DNA of 64,000 bases, from positions 25,527,501 through 25,591,500 of the forward strand of contig NC_092568.1 in assembly GCF_037975245.1 (NCBI RefSeq). Direction: 5' to 3'. Origin of the DNA: Apostichopus japonicus. Its lineage: Eukaryota; Echinodermata; Holothuroidea; Aspidochirotida; Stichopodidae. Every line of letters starts with the position of its first letter. Positions within the stretch are counted from its first letter, which is position 1. Shown one piece after another: positions 28,001-64,000 of the stretch. Position numbers and translations under genes: made by a program. Under the pieces are notes generated by a model that had not been told where the DNA came from, did not search any database, and saw only the letters and a list, made by a program, of their open reading frames with translations.

Positions 28001-31000
28001 ATATTTCCCACATTGAATCATTTCAATACCCAATAACTTGATGAAAACTTCACAACAAAAGCAAAATAATTTATTAATACCAACAATAAAACAAATACAT
28101 TTACATTCAACATCAATGATTATATATGATAGTAAAGGGACTTGATTTCACAATAAAATCATGAGATTTGTTGTAATTCATCTTGGCAGCTTCATTTAGT
28201 GTCTGACAACTGATGGCAATGTTATTATTATTTTTTTCTTCTTATTATTTTTTTTATTATTTTTTCTGATGGCAATGTCGTTATTGTTTATTTCACCTGT
28301 TTGTATAGTAGCAGTAGATTGCATGCCACGCTGATATCTGCCAGAGTGGCCCGTTCACCGACGAGGAAGGTTCGTGTCTTCAGGTATTCGTTCAGATAGT
28401 CAAATACTTTCTTGACTTGGGCCTTGGCTCGTTCAGTATTCTAAAAATTTGAAATGAACAAGTCAACATAGTTTGCATTTTGTCTTACTTGCAAAGTTGT
28501 AAAAAAAAGTCAGCTGAATACCATGCTCTTCTTAAATGGAATATTATATCATAGTTAAAACCAATAATCTATCAGAAGGTTTTTTTTCAGTGCTTTACAG
28601 CTAAATAAACATATATAGTGAAGGTTCCACGTCAATTACCTTGCACTTCATGTACTGTGATATGTGAATAAACAATTTGAACATTTCAGCTCACTGCTGA
28701 TTTATATTTTGCCAATGCCGAAGAAATTATTTCCAATGCAAAAACACCATCAAATTGTCCCTGGATGATATAAACATCCGATAACTTTTAATGAAATATG
28801 AGGATCTAGATGCCAATGCTTGTAATGTCAGCATTATCTTTACAAACATAGCAATGATGGTACATTAATGGTACATAAAGATAAAATTCCAGCAAACTTC
28901 CAAGCCAATAGGAATTGCATAGTATGATCGTTAGCTGTGAAACAACCAATTTATACCAACAATTCTGTTACTAGAGGATACAACATTCCCCTACATTTAC
29001 ATGACCACACTGGTCACCTTAAATTGATTTACTAATAAACAAGCTTTTTATTTTGAACTTACAAGAGGTTCGAATAGCTTTTCCACATTGGCAAGGAGTA
29101 ATTTATCCAGTATGGAATTTAAGTAACTAATTGATATGCTACTCAATATGCAAAAATTATATAGCATTTAATTACATAGATACATACAATTTTCAGCATT
29201 CATGATCAATATTCAAATTCCTAAAACCCATAAATGGTACACAAAATGTGAGCACTTAATTATTCCTCGAGTTATCATGCTAGAGATTACAATATTGGAC
29301 ATAAATGTTAATAAAACCTGCTTATGATGACTTTACGGATAGCAGCACACAATTTTACTTTTAGAATCTCTATCACGATACATTCCACATGATATACTTG
29401 ACTACCCGTCATCTACAGCACACAAGGTTTAACCTTACCTGTTTGTTGAACTGCATCATCCCGAGGGTAGGGTACACCCATGTTGCTGCCGATGGAAGGA
29501 TCTCGTTCTCTGCAAAGTGTACAAACTGTTGAACCAAAGCCTGGTCCTTTGCGGATGAGCCTCGAAGTTGTTCGTTACTTACTGAAATGTAAAATTCATT
29601 GCGATTGGCAAAAAATCGCTATGAATACTCCATGCTTCACTATACATTATATGTAAACACTTTAGTACTAGTAGTAGATACTACGGAGCCCACAGTATAG
29701 AATAAGAACCAAATCCCACCCCACCAAAAGAAGTAATTTCTAGATTCAAATTGTCATGAGATCCATGTTTCTTTTGGACCGGTTTAAGAAGAAAATGTTG
29801 CCTTGTAAGAGCAGTGCTTTAGATAACTGCTGTGGCTTAGCAGCTTCTGGCATATAAAATATTTGCAAGATATAGAACCCATTCTTCAAGGCAAATGGGT
29901 TTACGACCTAATCTCCTCATAATCATGTTTATCAATAACTGTCAGACAGTTAAATTTCTCTTTAGCTTCAAAACCAGAACTGGGATCTCAAAGGTCAAAT
30001 ATATTAGCATCAGTTTAGTTTATTTAAAAACCAAAATTTTTAAAATTTTCCACTGATGTACATCTTGTTTGTGATGAGGAATATATCACTATGGTAATAC
30101 AGAAAAGCCTACAATTGTGAAACTGTTGCATTTCAGTTATCTCACAAAGGCAACTTTGAATGATGATCCTCTGATACTGAAAAGTGAATTTAGTAACATT
30201 AAATTTATTAGTTTTATTCTTACCATAGTAAGCAATAGCATTGCTCTCATAGAGAAGAGTCCCATCACTGCCTTCAAATGCCGGTACCTTTTCACAATAA
30301 GAAAACAAAGAACAAGTAAATCAACTACACTTTTAGGTCAATGCAGTACAAAGAAGTGTGCCCAGTCGATTTTGCCGGATGTAATTGTACTTTCTCCTTG
30401 TCATATTCCACGTAAATTATTAATATCCTAAAAAAGGACTTAGAGTCCAAGGTTAATATTCTTTAATTGATGCAGGGATGCTTGGATGTGGAAATCTCAG
30501 CCCAAGACTTGAACCTGAGAACGACCCAACAATGAGCTATTGTAACTTTTGTTCATGTTAATTTGTATATTAATGAAGTCCAAGGCTAATAGCCTTGTAC
30601 AGGATATAAACTTGAACCACTGTTAGCAAGATGTGAAAAAATATTTCAGCTGTTATTCCATACTATAGCTCAATTATTAGACAATGGTTAGGCTTATTCC
30701 CAGACAACCTGTTGCAGAAGAGAATGGCCTCCTCACTAGTCAATAGGGTTGGGCGATATTTGCTTTTTAATGTCACGATAAATAGTTCAAAAATTATCGC
30801 GATATTTTGATAATTACGATAATTTTTTCTTGTTTTTAGTGTGTTCGCGAACACACTAAAAACAACTGCCGATTTCCCACCGGTGTTTTCGCGCAGCAAA
30901 CACACCGAGCATAATGGCGTGGGGTTCAGGGCCCGCCTTAGAGCCCCGTTGGGGTCAAGGGGTGGAACCCCTTGTGGGGGTCCAGGGGCGAAGGCCCCCG

Positions 31001-33339
31001 GAAAAGTTAAGTATTTTTGCGTGTCTGGCGATAAAAAAATTCGCAATTGAGGATTCAAAATACTGACTAACTTTATGAATTTAAATTGTCACGAAACTGA
31101 TGAAAGTTTTAATATGACAAGTTAGAGTAGCCATATTATGTGATAAAATGAAAAGAGAATTAATCTGTCTTACAATCTTTATAAAGTTTAACTTACAAAA
31201 CTGTCGATATTATGAAACAAACTACGTTCGGCAAAGCCCCGTTTCTAGACTGCCTAACAATCAGTTTACAACTGCAGTGTTTAACCGTACTTAAATATCA
31301 CGGTAGGCTACAATGTGCTTCAAATTTTCTCAGGTACCTTGCAAAACAAACCCCCTGTCTAACACCTGTTTGTTAACATTTTTGGCACGGTTCCAAAAAA
31401 CTTTTTATGGAGTAAACTTTTTTGGCTCCACTCTAGAATTAATTAGGTCAGTCAGTAAAGGATCCGTAAAGTTATGCGAAATATTATCTTAGACGTTCAA
31501 GGAAAGTAGGTAAATATCCCCGTAACATTAAGGGAGGTAAAACACACCTCAAGCCAACCGACTCCTCCGCATGAACAAAACAATCTATTCCCCATGATAC
31601 ACGAGGCACAGTCTATACCATACAGACATAGCACGATATCAAGGCCCCAATAGCTACAGTATGGCCATCTTTATGAAAGTAAACCTTGTAATTCCATGTT
31701 TTCGGCCACCAGGCGTGATTAACTTAATGCGAAATATTGTTTCCATGTCCTTGTAGAAATCGTCAACTTCACAAAATACAATTAGTTGTGTTTTTGTTGT
31801 TACGTGGGATCCGTAACCGACGAAGTGGTTAGGCTATTTACTATACACTTAACTATGGTAGGATATTATTATTATTTTTTTTGGGAAATTCTAGAAAATA
31901 CTTTCTTTTCCCCCGCTTTACACCAGATGTGGTCTTCTGGTTTATTCATAAATGGGTGTACTAGAGCCTTGTTTACATGACACTTGTTGCATTTAGCACG
32001 ATATGCCAGTTTCGCGTGAATTTTTCGAAAGTATTTTGCTCGATCTTTCGTAAAATTAGAAAGGTGTACCAACTTACTTTTCGTACACAATTGGTAATTT
32101 CTCTACTGATTTTCAGAGTTTTGTTCTCTATACAGTCAATGATGTAAAGAACGGGTTTTTACAAAGTGCAAAAGTCAGTAAATGAAGTTGATAAAATATT
32201 TCTTTTCAACTTTCTTAACCATGGAATGCTAGAATAACATTTACACATAAAACGGAGAATTTTTTTTTCTACATCTATTTCAAATTTCTTTCACAAGAAA
32301 TTATCGTCATTTGTTCAATCCTCAAAAAATATCGTCTTGAAAAAAAATTATCGCGATAATAATAATTTTCGATATATCGCCCAACCCTACTAGTCAATGC
32401 TCGTATAATCAATATGGAAGAACAATATGTGCATAGATAGCAGTAAGACTAGGTGTGACATATCATCATTCCTTCTGGTGTTTAAAAACCATATTGTTTT
32501 GGCATCAAATTTGTTTTGTCTGTGGAAAGACCTAACCACAGAGCTTAACTATCATCGCTTTCTAATGTTAAATATCCGTTGGAGGTTTTCAGCTTCACAA
32601 CTTAAAGCTGTATTTATGAATCAACCATGCATCATGGCATATTCCATGTTGAGTGTAGCACTGTATCATGTGTGTATGGTGGCCTCATCTCAGGAGGCAA
32701 ATATTGTAACCTAGCCTAGCCCTACAATATAATCTGGCCACAATACTGTCAAAGTTACTACCATTGATACCAACACTAGCCTGGTTAACAATGGCACTCT
32801 CGGTGTTAACGACACGTAGCTCATAATGCCGAAGCAAGTCTACATTCCTACTCCTACAGCTGGTAGTGGTAGTGCGATGGGGAACCATAATAAAATGTAC
32901 TTAAGTTAAGGCCTAACGTTCAGTGTTAAGCCAGGTACTAATAATACTAGTCTAGACCTAGACAAGGTATAAGCCCAAGTCGTTTAGTGTGATAACCAAT
33001 CACCTACCAATTATTTTCTAACTCACCTTTCCCAAAGGGAACTTTTTGAGGAAGTCGGCACTTTTGTTCGTTTCGCCAAGTTTAAATGCCGGTGGGTCTT
33101 GCACAACATCTATGTTGACGCCACTATACTTTGCAGCGATAAGTACTTTGGACGCCCGAACATTTTCAGGGTAGGTGTACAGCGTCTGTAAAGATGTAAG
33201 AGTAAAAAATAAAGGTAAAATCATACAGATTGACTTCTAATTAAGAATTAAACTCATAATTTACAACATTCACTGGTCCGATTAGATCGAAAAGGGGAGA
33301 TTTTGGAGACATGACACGTGTACTTACACCAGAAGCCAT
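22026..33339 (-). CDS. eef1g: Translation elongation factor 1 gamma (eEF1G), 10 exons, complete
   Basis: Coding exons on the minus strand, 5' to 3': 33339-33328, 33185-33027, 30287-30224, 29581-29439, 28440-28297, 27751-27622, 26805-26643, 25110-24938, 24136-24012, 22178-22026. They sum to 1266 nt, 421 residues plus TAA, with every junction in phase and GT/AG. Human eEF1G is 437. Residues 1-85 are a thioredoxin-like GST N-domain ([16 protein letters not shown]). Residues ~88-215 are the all-helical GST C-domain ([14 protein letters not shown]). Residues ~220-265 are a Lys/Pro-rich linker, and ~265-421 are the conserved EF1G C-terminal domain ([26 protein letters not shown]) ending EVFK. The family forms the scaffold of the eEF1B complex, which reloads eEF1A with GTP. 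Start: the ATG gives [12 protein letters not shown], matching orthologues. Head to head with nvl. A pyrimidine tract just upstream suggests TOP-type translational control. Introns 2 and 9 contain hAT insertions. Confidence 0.97.
22452..22845 (+). mobile_element. hAT-superfamily MITE (394 bp) in eef1g intron 9
   Basis: The termini are inverted: CAGGGTTGTCCAACCT at the left, AGGTTGGACAACCCTG at the right. ATCTACAT flanks both sides exactly (22444-22451 and 22846-22853), a perfect 8-bp target duplication. GGGCCACATGG and GGCCGGAC blocks near the ends are typical of hAT non-autonomous elements. No transposase frame. Confidence 0.95.
23083..23230 (+). mobile_element. Fragment of a hAT-like repeat family also present at 45119-45380
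   Basis: Begins CAGCGGTCCGCAATCTTTAAGGCCC and continues with phrases shared with the 45-kb copy (ACAAATGAGCCAC, CCCTCAGAATC, ATCATGGACTTGAT). The right end is missing. Located in eef1g intron 9. Confidence 0.6.
23310..23650 (+). repeat. Two-copy diverged tandem repeat (unit about 230 bp) in eef1g intron 9
   Basis: The segment from 'gatgtaccagctgttaacc' to 'gagttattgcaatgtaaag' (23314-23401) recurs from 'catgtaccatctactaacc' to 'gagttattgcaatgtaaag' (about 23546-23630). This explains an unusually long plus-strand open frame (23316-23756) that has no other support as a gene. Confidence 0.75.
30744..32389 (+). mobile_element. hAT-superfamily non-autonomous element (1646 bp) in eef1g intron 2
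   Basis: Terminal inverted repeats TAGGGTTGGGCGATAT and ATATATCGCCCAACCCTA, with CTAGTCAA flanking both ends exactly (30736-30743 and 32390-32397), a perfect 8-bp target duplication. Sub-terminal ATCGCGATA motifs recur at both ends (about 30795-30830 and 32350-32375), typical of transposase-binding repeats. Internal GC-rich segment 30840-31010, opening with the palindrome GTGTTCGCGAACACAC. I see no DDE or BED transposase sequence, so it depends on an autonomous partner. Confidence 0.93.
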
Positions 33340-33350
33340 GGTTGCTTGTG

Positions 33351-33359
33351 GGAAAGAGA
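33351..33359 (-). promoter_or_regulatory. Candidate 5' TOP pyrimidine tract of eef1g
   Basis: Read on the minus strand, the sequence 12-20 bases ahead of the ATG is TCTCTTTCC. A cap-adjacent C followed by 4-15 pyrimidines is the TOP element that puts elongation-factor and ribosomal-protein mRNAs under mTOR/LARP1 control, and eEF1G is a known TOP mRNA in vertebrates. The position implies a very short 5' UTR. The transcription start is not known, so this is inference. Confidence 0.5.
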
Positions 33360-33967
33360 CCGAGCTATGCAGCTGGGTGAATAGAGGGCGTTTATCTGAA
33401 TTACTTCGAGTGAGTCGCCTTCTGATGATAGTGCCATTATTGTTCGTTTCATTCCTGATTCACACGCTCTTGTTCCAGTTCTTTACAAAATGTATTCGTG
33501 ACTCTTATATGCTCCTCTTCCCTTGTATGATACGTCCGTCATACGGTTTCTTTCCGACCAGATTTAAAGCTCATAACTTATTGGCCTCAAATGTTAGCTT
33601 GCTAAATTTATTGACAGTACGGTGTTCAAAAGTGCTATGGTAATGGTAATGCCTGTTAAAGTTAGGTCATGTCGGACCGTTATTCATTATTTGACTCTCT
33701 GGCTTATGGTGATGGCAATATTGATGACCATTCAGGGAGAAGAACACCAAACCCATCATCTTCGTCTGAAGTGATAGATATGCTAGCTCTAAAATGCATC
33801 TAGCCGCTCACCGATGAATGATAACGGTTTGTGGGTGGGGGGGGGGGTGGGATGGACAGTTTAGTCACTAAAACCATTGTATATTTTAAACGGGATTTCT
33901 CTTAGCTGCTTAGAAGAGGTACTTCTGTTCACATTCGGTATCTGGGCGTCGCTTAATCACCTGTTAA

Positions 33968-35817
33968 TTAAAGGCATTGAAGACTCGCCCCAAACCGCGT
34001 GCGGCCATCTGAAAAAGTTAACTTTCTGTCGGTTGCAAGTGACGTTTTGTTCGTGTCGCTACAAAATGCAGACAGTAATGAAGCGTGATATATTCAGGCG
34101 CGTATCCAGGGGGGGCGTTGGGGGCGCGCCCCCCGGGTAAGAAAAAATGGAGAGAAAAATGAGAAGAAGAAGGGAAAAAGAGGGGGGAAAGAAGGGAAAA
34201 AGAGGAGGAAGAAGAGGAAGGAAGGAAGGGAAATGAAAAATAAGAAAGAGAAAAAGGAGGGAACGAAGAGAACTGATAAAAGTGTGCTATGAAAGCAACT
34301 GTGGCTGGTCTTGAACTCGACCGAGTCGTCGGGAAACATGACACATTTTGGTATTAGCCCAGGATCTATGCAAACTGCGCACTAGACATAATTTATGTCC
34401 TTCGATGCAACACTGTCATGCAGAGATAAAATGTTGTACAACGCGAACTGAATACTAATCGTTACCCCACCCTAGAACCGTAACTTATACGATGAATCTA
34501 AAAATAAAAAATAAAAATTTCGCATGCGATTTGAGAATTGAGCACATCTCCTATGAATATCATGTAGCGGATCCAAAGGTGTATAATTGCCGGCGGGGGG
34601 GGGGGGGCAGACACACACATCACTTCTTGAGATTGTTCCCACCTGCATGAAAACATGCGCCCCACAACCGTACGCCCACCCCTCTAATCGCTTCCCGATG
34701 AGTTACGAAACCAGACCCATCGTATACAAAAGTCTACTTGGATTATTTGTCCCTTGATTTTTTTCTGCAGATGGCCAGTATTTCCCCAAACTAAATTTCT
34801 AAGCCATGAGATCTAAAACTTAAGGAGGTTTGGGAGCATCATTGGGTCTGAGAAGTGCTATTTCCGGTGATCTGGGAGGTATATTTGCCAAAAATTTCTT
34901 GTACGCTACGCGCGAACCCATGGTCGCACTCCGCTTAGATAATATCAGAGACAGACACGTGTCCACACCATTATCCAAGACTGACATGTGCCCATGCACC
35001 AAAATATTAACTGTGTCTGATTTTTCGAAACTTCCCTGACCAACATTCCTAACACATTCTTCCCTCTTCTCGTGCAATTTTGACCGGTCTGTAGGGGTTG
35101 AAGGAGGTTTTTCTGTATTGGCTGTCCATAGATGAAATTTTGTGCAACATTGGTATGTTTTGAAGTGAATTTATTTCACAAGAAGTGTGAATTTTCAAAT
35201 TCTGAACGAATAATGGGCTTAAAACCTTGAAAAGTAGGGCTGACGGGTATTGTGGGCCACTACGTAGAATCACCTACAAAAGCAATGATCCACAGGTGAT
35301 GCGATGAGGTCGAACATGATGTGTGACTGGTGAAAATCTTCAAGAAGGTTATGGATGGATAAATAATATTGGGAAAATACTTGGTTTACTCAGGCAAAAG
35401 TGAACATCTAGTTGGTCATTTTCAAGCCCGATATGTGCCATTTCCGGTGATCTGGGGGGTGTCAACACCAGAAATGTTCTTGTACGCTGCGCCAACTGAT
35501 GGTGGCGCTCCGCTTAGATAGTCATTCGCACCCCCCGGGTTAGAAAATCCTGGATACGCTCCTGATATTGTTATCTTTAGCTGGACCTGATGAGATGTCC
35601 ATCGCTGTATCGTTTATACACTGTGCTGTGGGTATTGACCGCAGCTGTATGTACTGACTGTACACTAGTGTCTATAATTACCGACGGTAGCAAGCTGTGT
35701 GTGTATTTTCTGGGATCGATGGTGGTGTCTAACACTTCTGTTACACCTCATTCGAAACTAGGTCAGATTACCGGCATTAGACGTTTCTTTTTTTGCGCGA
35801 GTCTTCACACACTGTAA
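33968..35817 (+). mobile_element. MITE (TTAAAGG...CCTTTAA type) split by a nested 1.47-kb element
   Basis: Left part 33968-34094 and right part 35565-35817 align end to end with an uninterrupted copy at 62209-62577. Shared phrases include AGACTCGCCCCAAA, GCTACAAAATGCAGACAGTA, TTATCTTTAGCTGGACCT, GCTGTGGGTATTGACCGC and ACCGGCATTAGACGTTTCTT. It sits in the eef1g-nvl intergenic region. The 3' tip here is degraded (CACACACTGTAA where the other copy has CACACCCTTTAA). Confidence 0.85.
34095..35564 (+). mobile_element. Nested hAT-like element (1.47 kb) inside the 33,968 MITE
   Basis: Ends are inverted: CAGGCGCGTATCCAGGGGGG at the left, CCTGGATACGCTCCTG at the right. The family is the one seen at 16325-16623. 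Two internal copies of a shared segment (about 34850-34945 and 35430-35525) contain TTTCCGGTGATCTGGG and CTCCGCTTAGATA. A purine-rich GGAAG/GAAAA block fills 34141-34262 and there is a run of 13 G at 34595-34607. The short direct repeat ATATT flanks the insertion (34090-34094 and 35565-35569); a full 8-bp duplication is not preserved. No transposase seen. Confidence 0.8.
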
Positions 35818-36307
35818 TGTGAGTACAATAGAATCAATGAGTACGAATACGAACGCGAGTACTGGAGTCTGGTCCCTTCCGATGGCCTCATATTTTTGTA
35901 CACAAGTAAAAGTATTCCGCCGATTGTATTTATAAAACATTTTGGACTTCTTATCTTAAAATAATGTCGATTATTTTTTCGCATAGTTTAGCGTATCATA
36001 TTCCCGTAGATATAGCAGAAAATAAGTTCGCTAAGTGGCCAGCTGCACAAACTGTATTATGCAATATGTTAATAAACCATGTGCACGCACACTGTATGGA
36101 AGTTGGTTCTACCAATACTATAAGGTACTAAACCAGTAAAAGACATAGCGATGCTTTTCCGAAGGAAGTCATCCAAAGTTAGAACACACTGAAACAATCC
36201 CACGCTTGGTTTCTTTTATTTTTATTCCTTGATATATAACGTTAGTCAAGGCTTTAAATTACTATTAATTCATTCCAGTTCAATTCGTTTATTTGAAATA
36301 AGTCAGT

Positions 36308-61667
<25,360 letters not shown>

Positions 61668-62119
61668 ATGACTCCAGACTTGGATTGACTGCGACGATTG
61701 ACATTCATGAAAGTATTTTGCAGTATATTGTGCACAAGCAGCAGGGTTGGAGGAGGTTGGAGGAGGAGGAGGAGGAGGAGGAGGAGGAGGAGGAGGAGGA
61801 GGAGGAGGAGGAGGAGGAGGAGGAGGAGGAGGAGGAGGAGGAAGAGGAGTTGGAGGATTCTGCATAGATGAATGGATTGCACAAACTCTGCAGAAAAGCC
61901 TTGCAGCAAATCTGCTCAAAAGAATGGCATAGAATGTGCATAACAATTGCGGTGAATCTTCGATAGTATTTAGTGATGATAAGCCCTAAAATCTGTATGA
62001 AAGTGTTGCAGTCATTTTGCTTACTGAATAATATAATAAATAGTCAATATAAAATGCATCACAGTGATTCTGCTTAAAGTTTTGGCTGTCAGTCTCAGGG
62101 AATTCTGAGTCTGAATAAA
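61668..62119 (+). other. nvl: nvl 3' UTR with candidate poly(A) signals
   Basis: After the TAG at 61665-61667, AATAAA occurs at 62035-62040 and again at 62114-62119. Either would give a 3' UTR of about 0.4-0.5 kb. The GGA microsatellite is inside it. Transcript data would decide the actual site. Confidence 0.55.
61759..61842 (+). repeat. (GGA)28 microsatellite in the nvl 3' UTR
   Basis: 84 bases of uninterrupted GGA triplets, with variant TTGGAGGA units on both sides. In the UTR it would be transcribed as a G-rich, potentially quadruplex-forming purine stretch. The polyGlu, polyGly, polyPro and polyLeu frames are artefacts. Confidence 0.97.
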
Positions 62120-62208
62120 AGCAATTGCTGTACTTTTGCATAGTTGAGCTGCAGTGAGTCGGCGTAATTAACTAGATGCCACATAAATGGTGAGACCAGT
62201 GATCAGTT

Positions 62209-62577
62209 TTAAAGTCATTGAAGACTCGCCCCAAACAGCGCGCAGCCATCTTTAAAATGTTAACTTTCCATTGCTTGCAAGTTAAGTTTTTCTCTTGTTG
62301 CTACAAAATGCAGACAGTAATGAAACGTGATACCTTGTTATCTTTAGCTGGACCTGAGATGCCCATCGCTGTATCGTTTGTACACTGTGCTGTGGGTATT
62401 GACCGCAGCTGTATGTACAGATTGTACACTAGTGTCTAATTACCGACGGTAGCAAGCTGTGTGTGTATTTTCTGGGATCGAGGATAGTGTCTAACACTTC
62501 TGTTACACCTCATTCAAAACTAGGTCAGATTACCGGCATTAGACGTTTCTTTTTGCGCGAGTTTTCACACCCTTTAA
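62209..62577 (+). mobile_element. MITE (369 bp), uninterrupted copy of the element at 33968-35817
   Basis: Starts TTAAAG(T)CATTGAAGACTCGC and ends GCGCGAGTTTTCACACCCTTTAA, so the ends are about 23-base imperfect inverted repeats. The TTAA at both ends could be target-site (piggyBac-like) or part of the element. No coding capacity. Confidence 0.8.
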
Positions 62578-64000
62578 GTCTGTGAGCCAGGTCTAGCATG
62601 TGTCTATATCAATCTCATTTGAGTCTCTATAAATTGAAGATGATCAAAGGAGTAGCCTATGATGTCACTCGACATGATGTCAATTTCCAGATGTATTGAA
62701 TCAAATTTCAACTTTAATTTCAAGATACAGTCTCTCTAGAACTTGTTGAAGCAGGCAATTTGAACTTCTTGACATTGGAGCTTAGTGCCGTTGTAGTATG
62801 ACTTTAATATTTCTCTTGACCTGATTTCATTGTTATCTTCTCCTAGGCTATTGTGTGGTTGCATACTATATGCCTATTCTTCCTTATTGGCATATGTGGG
62901 TTAATGCACTGCAGTGTGATATTAAAGTCAGCCTTGGGCAGTTCGTCCTCTTAGGCTAAAGTATGGTAGAGTGTTATGGTGTTAGGTGGAAGTAACCAAA
63001 TACATTGTAGATAACGTGCTCTTTTGAAGGTTAATTTTTGCCAAGTACCTTTTACGACCCACAACTTTCACTCAAGTTTAATGGGTTTTGCACTTAAGTG
63101 TGAAGTAGTGACAGACATTACACGGAACTATATAGGTAAAATTTTATATTCTGTTTGATTCCCAGGTTGTGTTTCCAGGTGCTTAAATTTTAAAACATTT
63201 TTCTTAATAAAAAAAAAAGATAGAAAAGCATTCCGCTTCTTATCTTTGAGATTGTTTCACCATCTAAAAAAAAAAAATTAAGTTTGGCAAAACATTTTCA
63301 GGTTTATTTTTGAGCCTGTGCAAGTTGTTACAAAATCATCTGATAACATCTTGCTATTAAAATGGTTGTTCTTTTCTTCTCCCAGTAGTAAGCTGGTAAC
63401 ATTGTTTTTGTTTTAATTTTTTTTAAATTTATGTCAAATATGGCTCCTCATAATTTACATGTGTTTCACAGAAATCAGTCATGCTGAACATAAGCCATGA
63501 GCAAGTCTAGACATGGATCTCAAATAGCTGACAGAGCCAAAGATTTATGTTAGCATTTACTTTGTCTTCTTTTATAAAATTATTATATTTTATCTTTGTA
63601 TATGTTTTTTGCGTTTTTATTATTTTTAAACACAGCATAAATGCTGGCATTGTCTCCAGTAACTACACAAAGATCTGGGTATAGTGTAAATTTGCCTACA
63701 ATGCAAATATAATTCCCCGGATGATTGATTGAATATCCCTTAGAATATCATATAACAAGGCCTGTAACATGATACCATCAAGGATGCAATTGTAAAGCAA
63801 CTGGTTGCCAGTTTGCAGGTTTGGTTTTCTTGTCCTGTTATTAGATATTAGATTCGGTATGCATGTCTCAAAAAGAGCTTTCAAACTAGTTTGGCCTTGA
63901 GTTTAGAAGTACATGTGGGATATATGCAAAATTATGTGGTAATCTATTAATTACATATCTAGATGGTGATTGGTGGAAATATATTGAAAGCTTGTTTTAG
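62578..64000. other. Intergenic DNA downstream of nvl
   Basis: AT-rich with short poly-A/T runs. I see no gene, RNA gene or clear repeat. Confidence 0.55.

Noticed and set aside
30663-31058. 131-residue minus-strand frame with Pro/Gly-rich segment
   Set aside because: It straddles the end of the hAT element at 30744, so it is a chance frame across an insertion boundary.

Overview
This is a piece of an intron-rich animal nuclear genome: canonical GT/AG introns, short exons, many microsatellites, SINE and MITE-type repeats, and no operons. The repeat content (hAT-type elements beginning TAGGGTTGGGCGATA or CAGGGTTGTCCAACC, a tRNA-derived SINE, AGGTCA-rich tandem repeats) and the gene sequences fit a marine invertebrate deuterostome. 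An echinoderm such as a sea cucumber is my best guess, but that is inference and the species cannot be fixed from the window.

Layout. Positions 1-18,500 hold no gene I can support. They contain simple repeats, long poly-G/C runs, two hAT-like MITEs (16,325-16,623 and 17,417-17,787), a tRNA-derived SINE (16,966-17,355) and an uninterrupted run of 67 CAT triplets (18,096-18,296). At 18,553-20,111 (+) lies a small three-exon gene. It encodes a 153-residue secreted, cysteine-rich protein with a signal peptide and a hydrophobic C-terminus, resembling Ly-6/uPAR three-finger GPI-anchored proteins.

From 33,339 down to 22,026 (-) is a complete ten-exon gene for translation elongation factor 1 gamma (421 residues). 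Its introns carry two clean hAT insertions with perfect 8-bp target duplications. From 36,308 to 61,667 (+) is a complete 24-exon gene for NVL, the nuclear VCP-like double AAA ATPase of ribosome biogenesis (874 residues). Its introns carry a 131-bp foldback, a 46-bp x 7 tandem repeat, a LINE fragment, a P-element-like transposon with a THAP-domain remnant, and ATATCAC-type satellites. Its 3' UTR carries a GGA microsatellite. Positions 61,668-64,000 are 3' UTR, a MITE and unremarkable intergenic DNA.

How they relate. eef1g and nvl are head to head with start codons about 3 kb apart. More than 1.8 kb of that gap is a nested pair of transposons, so the ancestral shared promoter region would have been near 1.1 kb. 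One gene serves translation elongation and the other 60S ribosome assembly, so co-regulation is plausible. No previously undescribed gene system is evident. The most interesting material is the transposon layering and the Ly-6-like gene.
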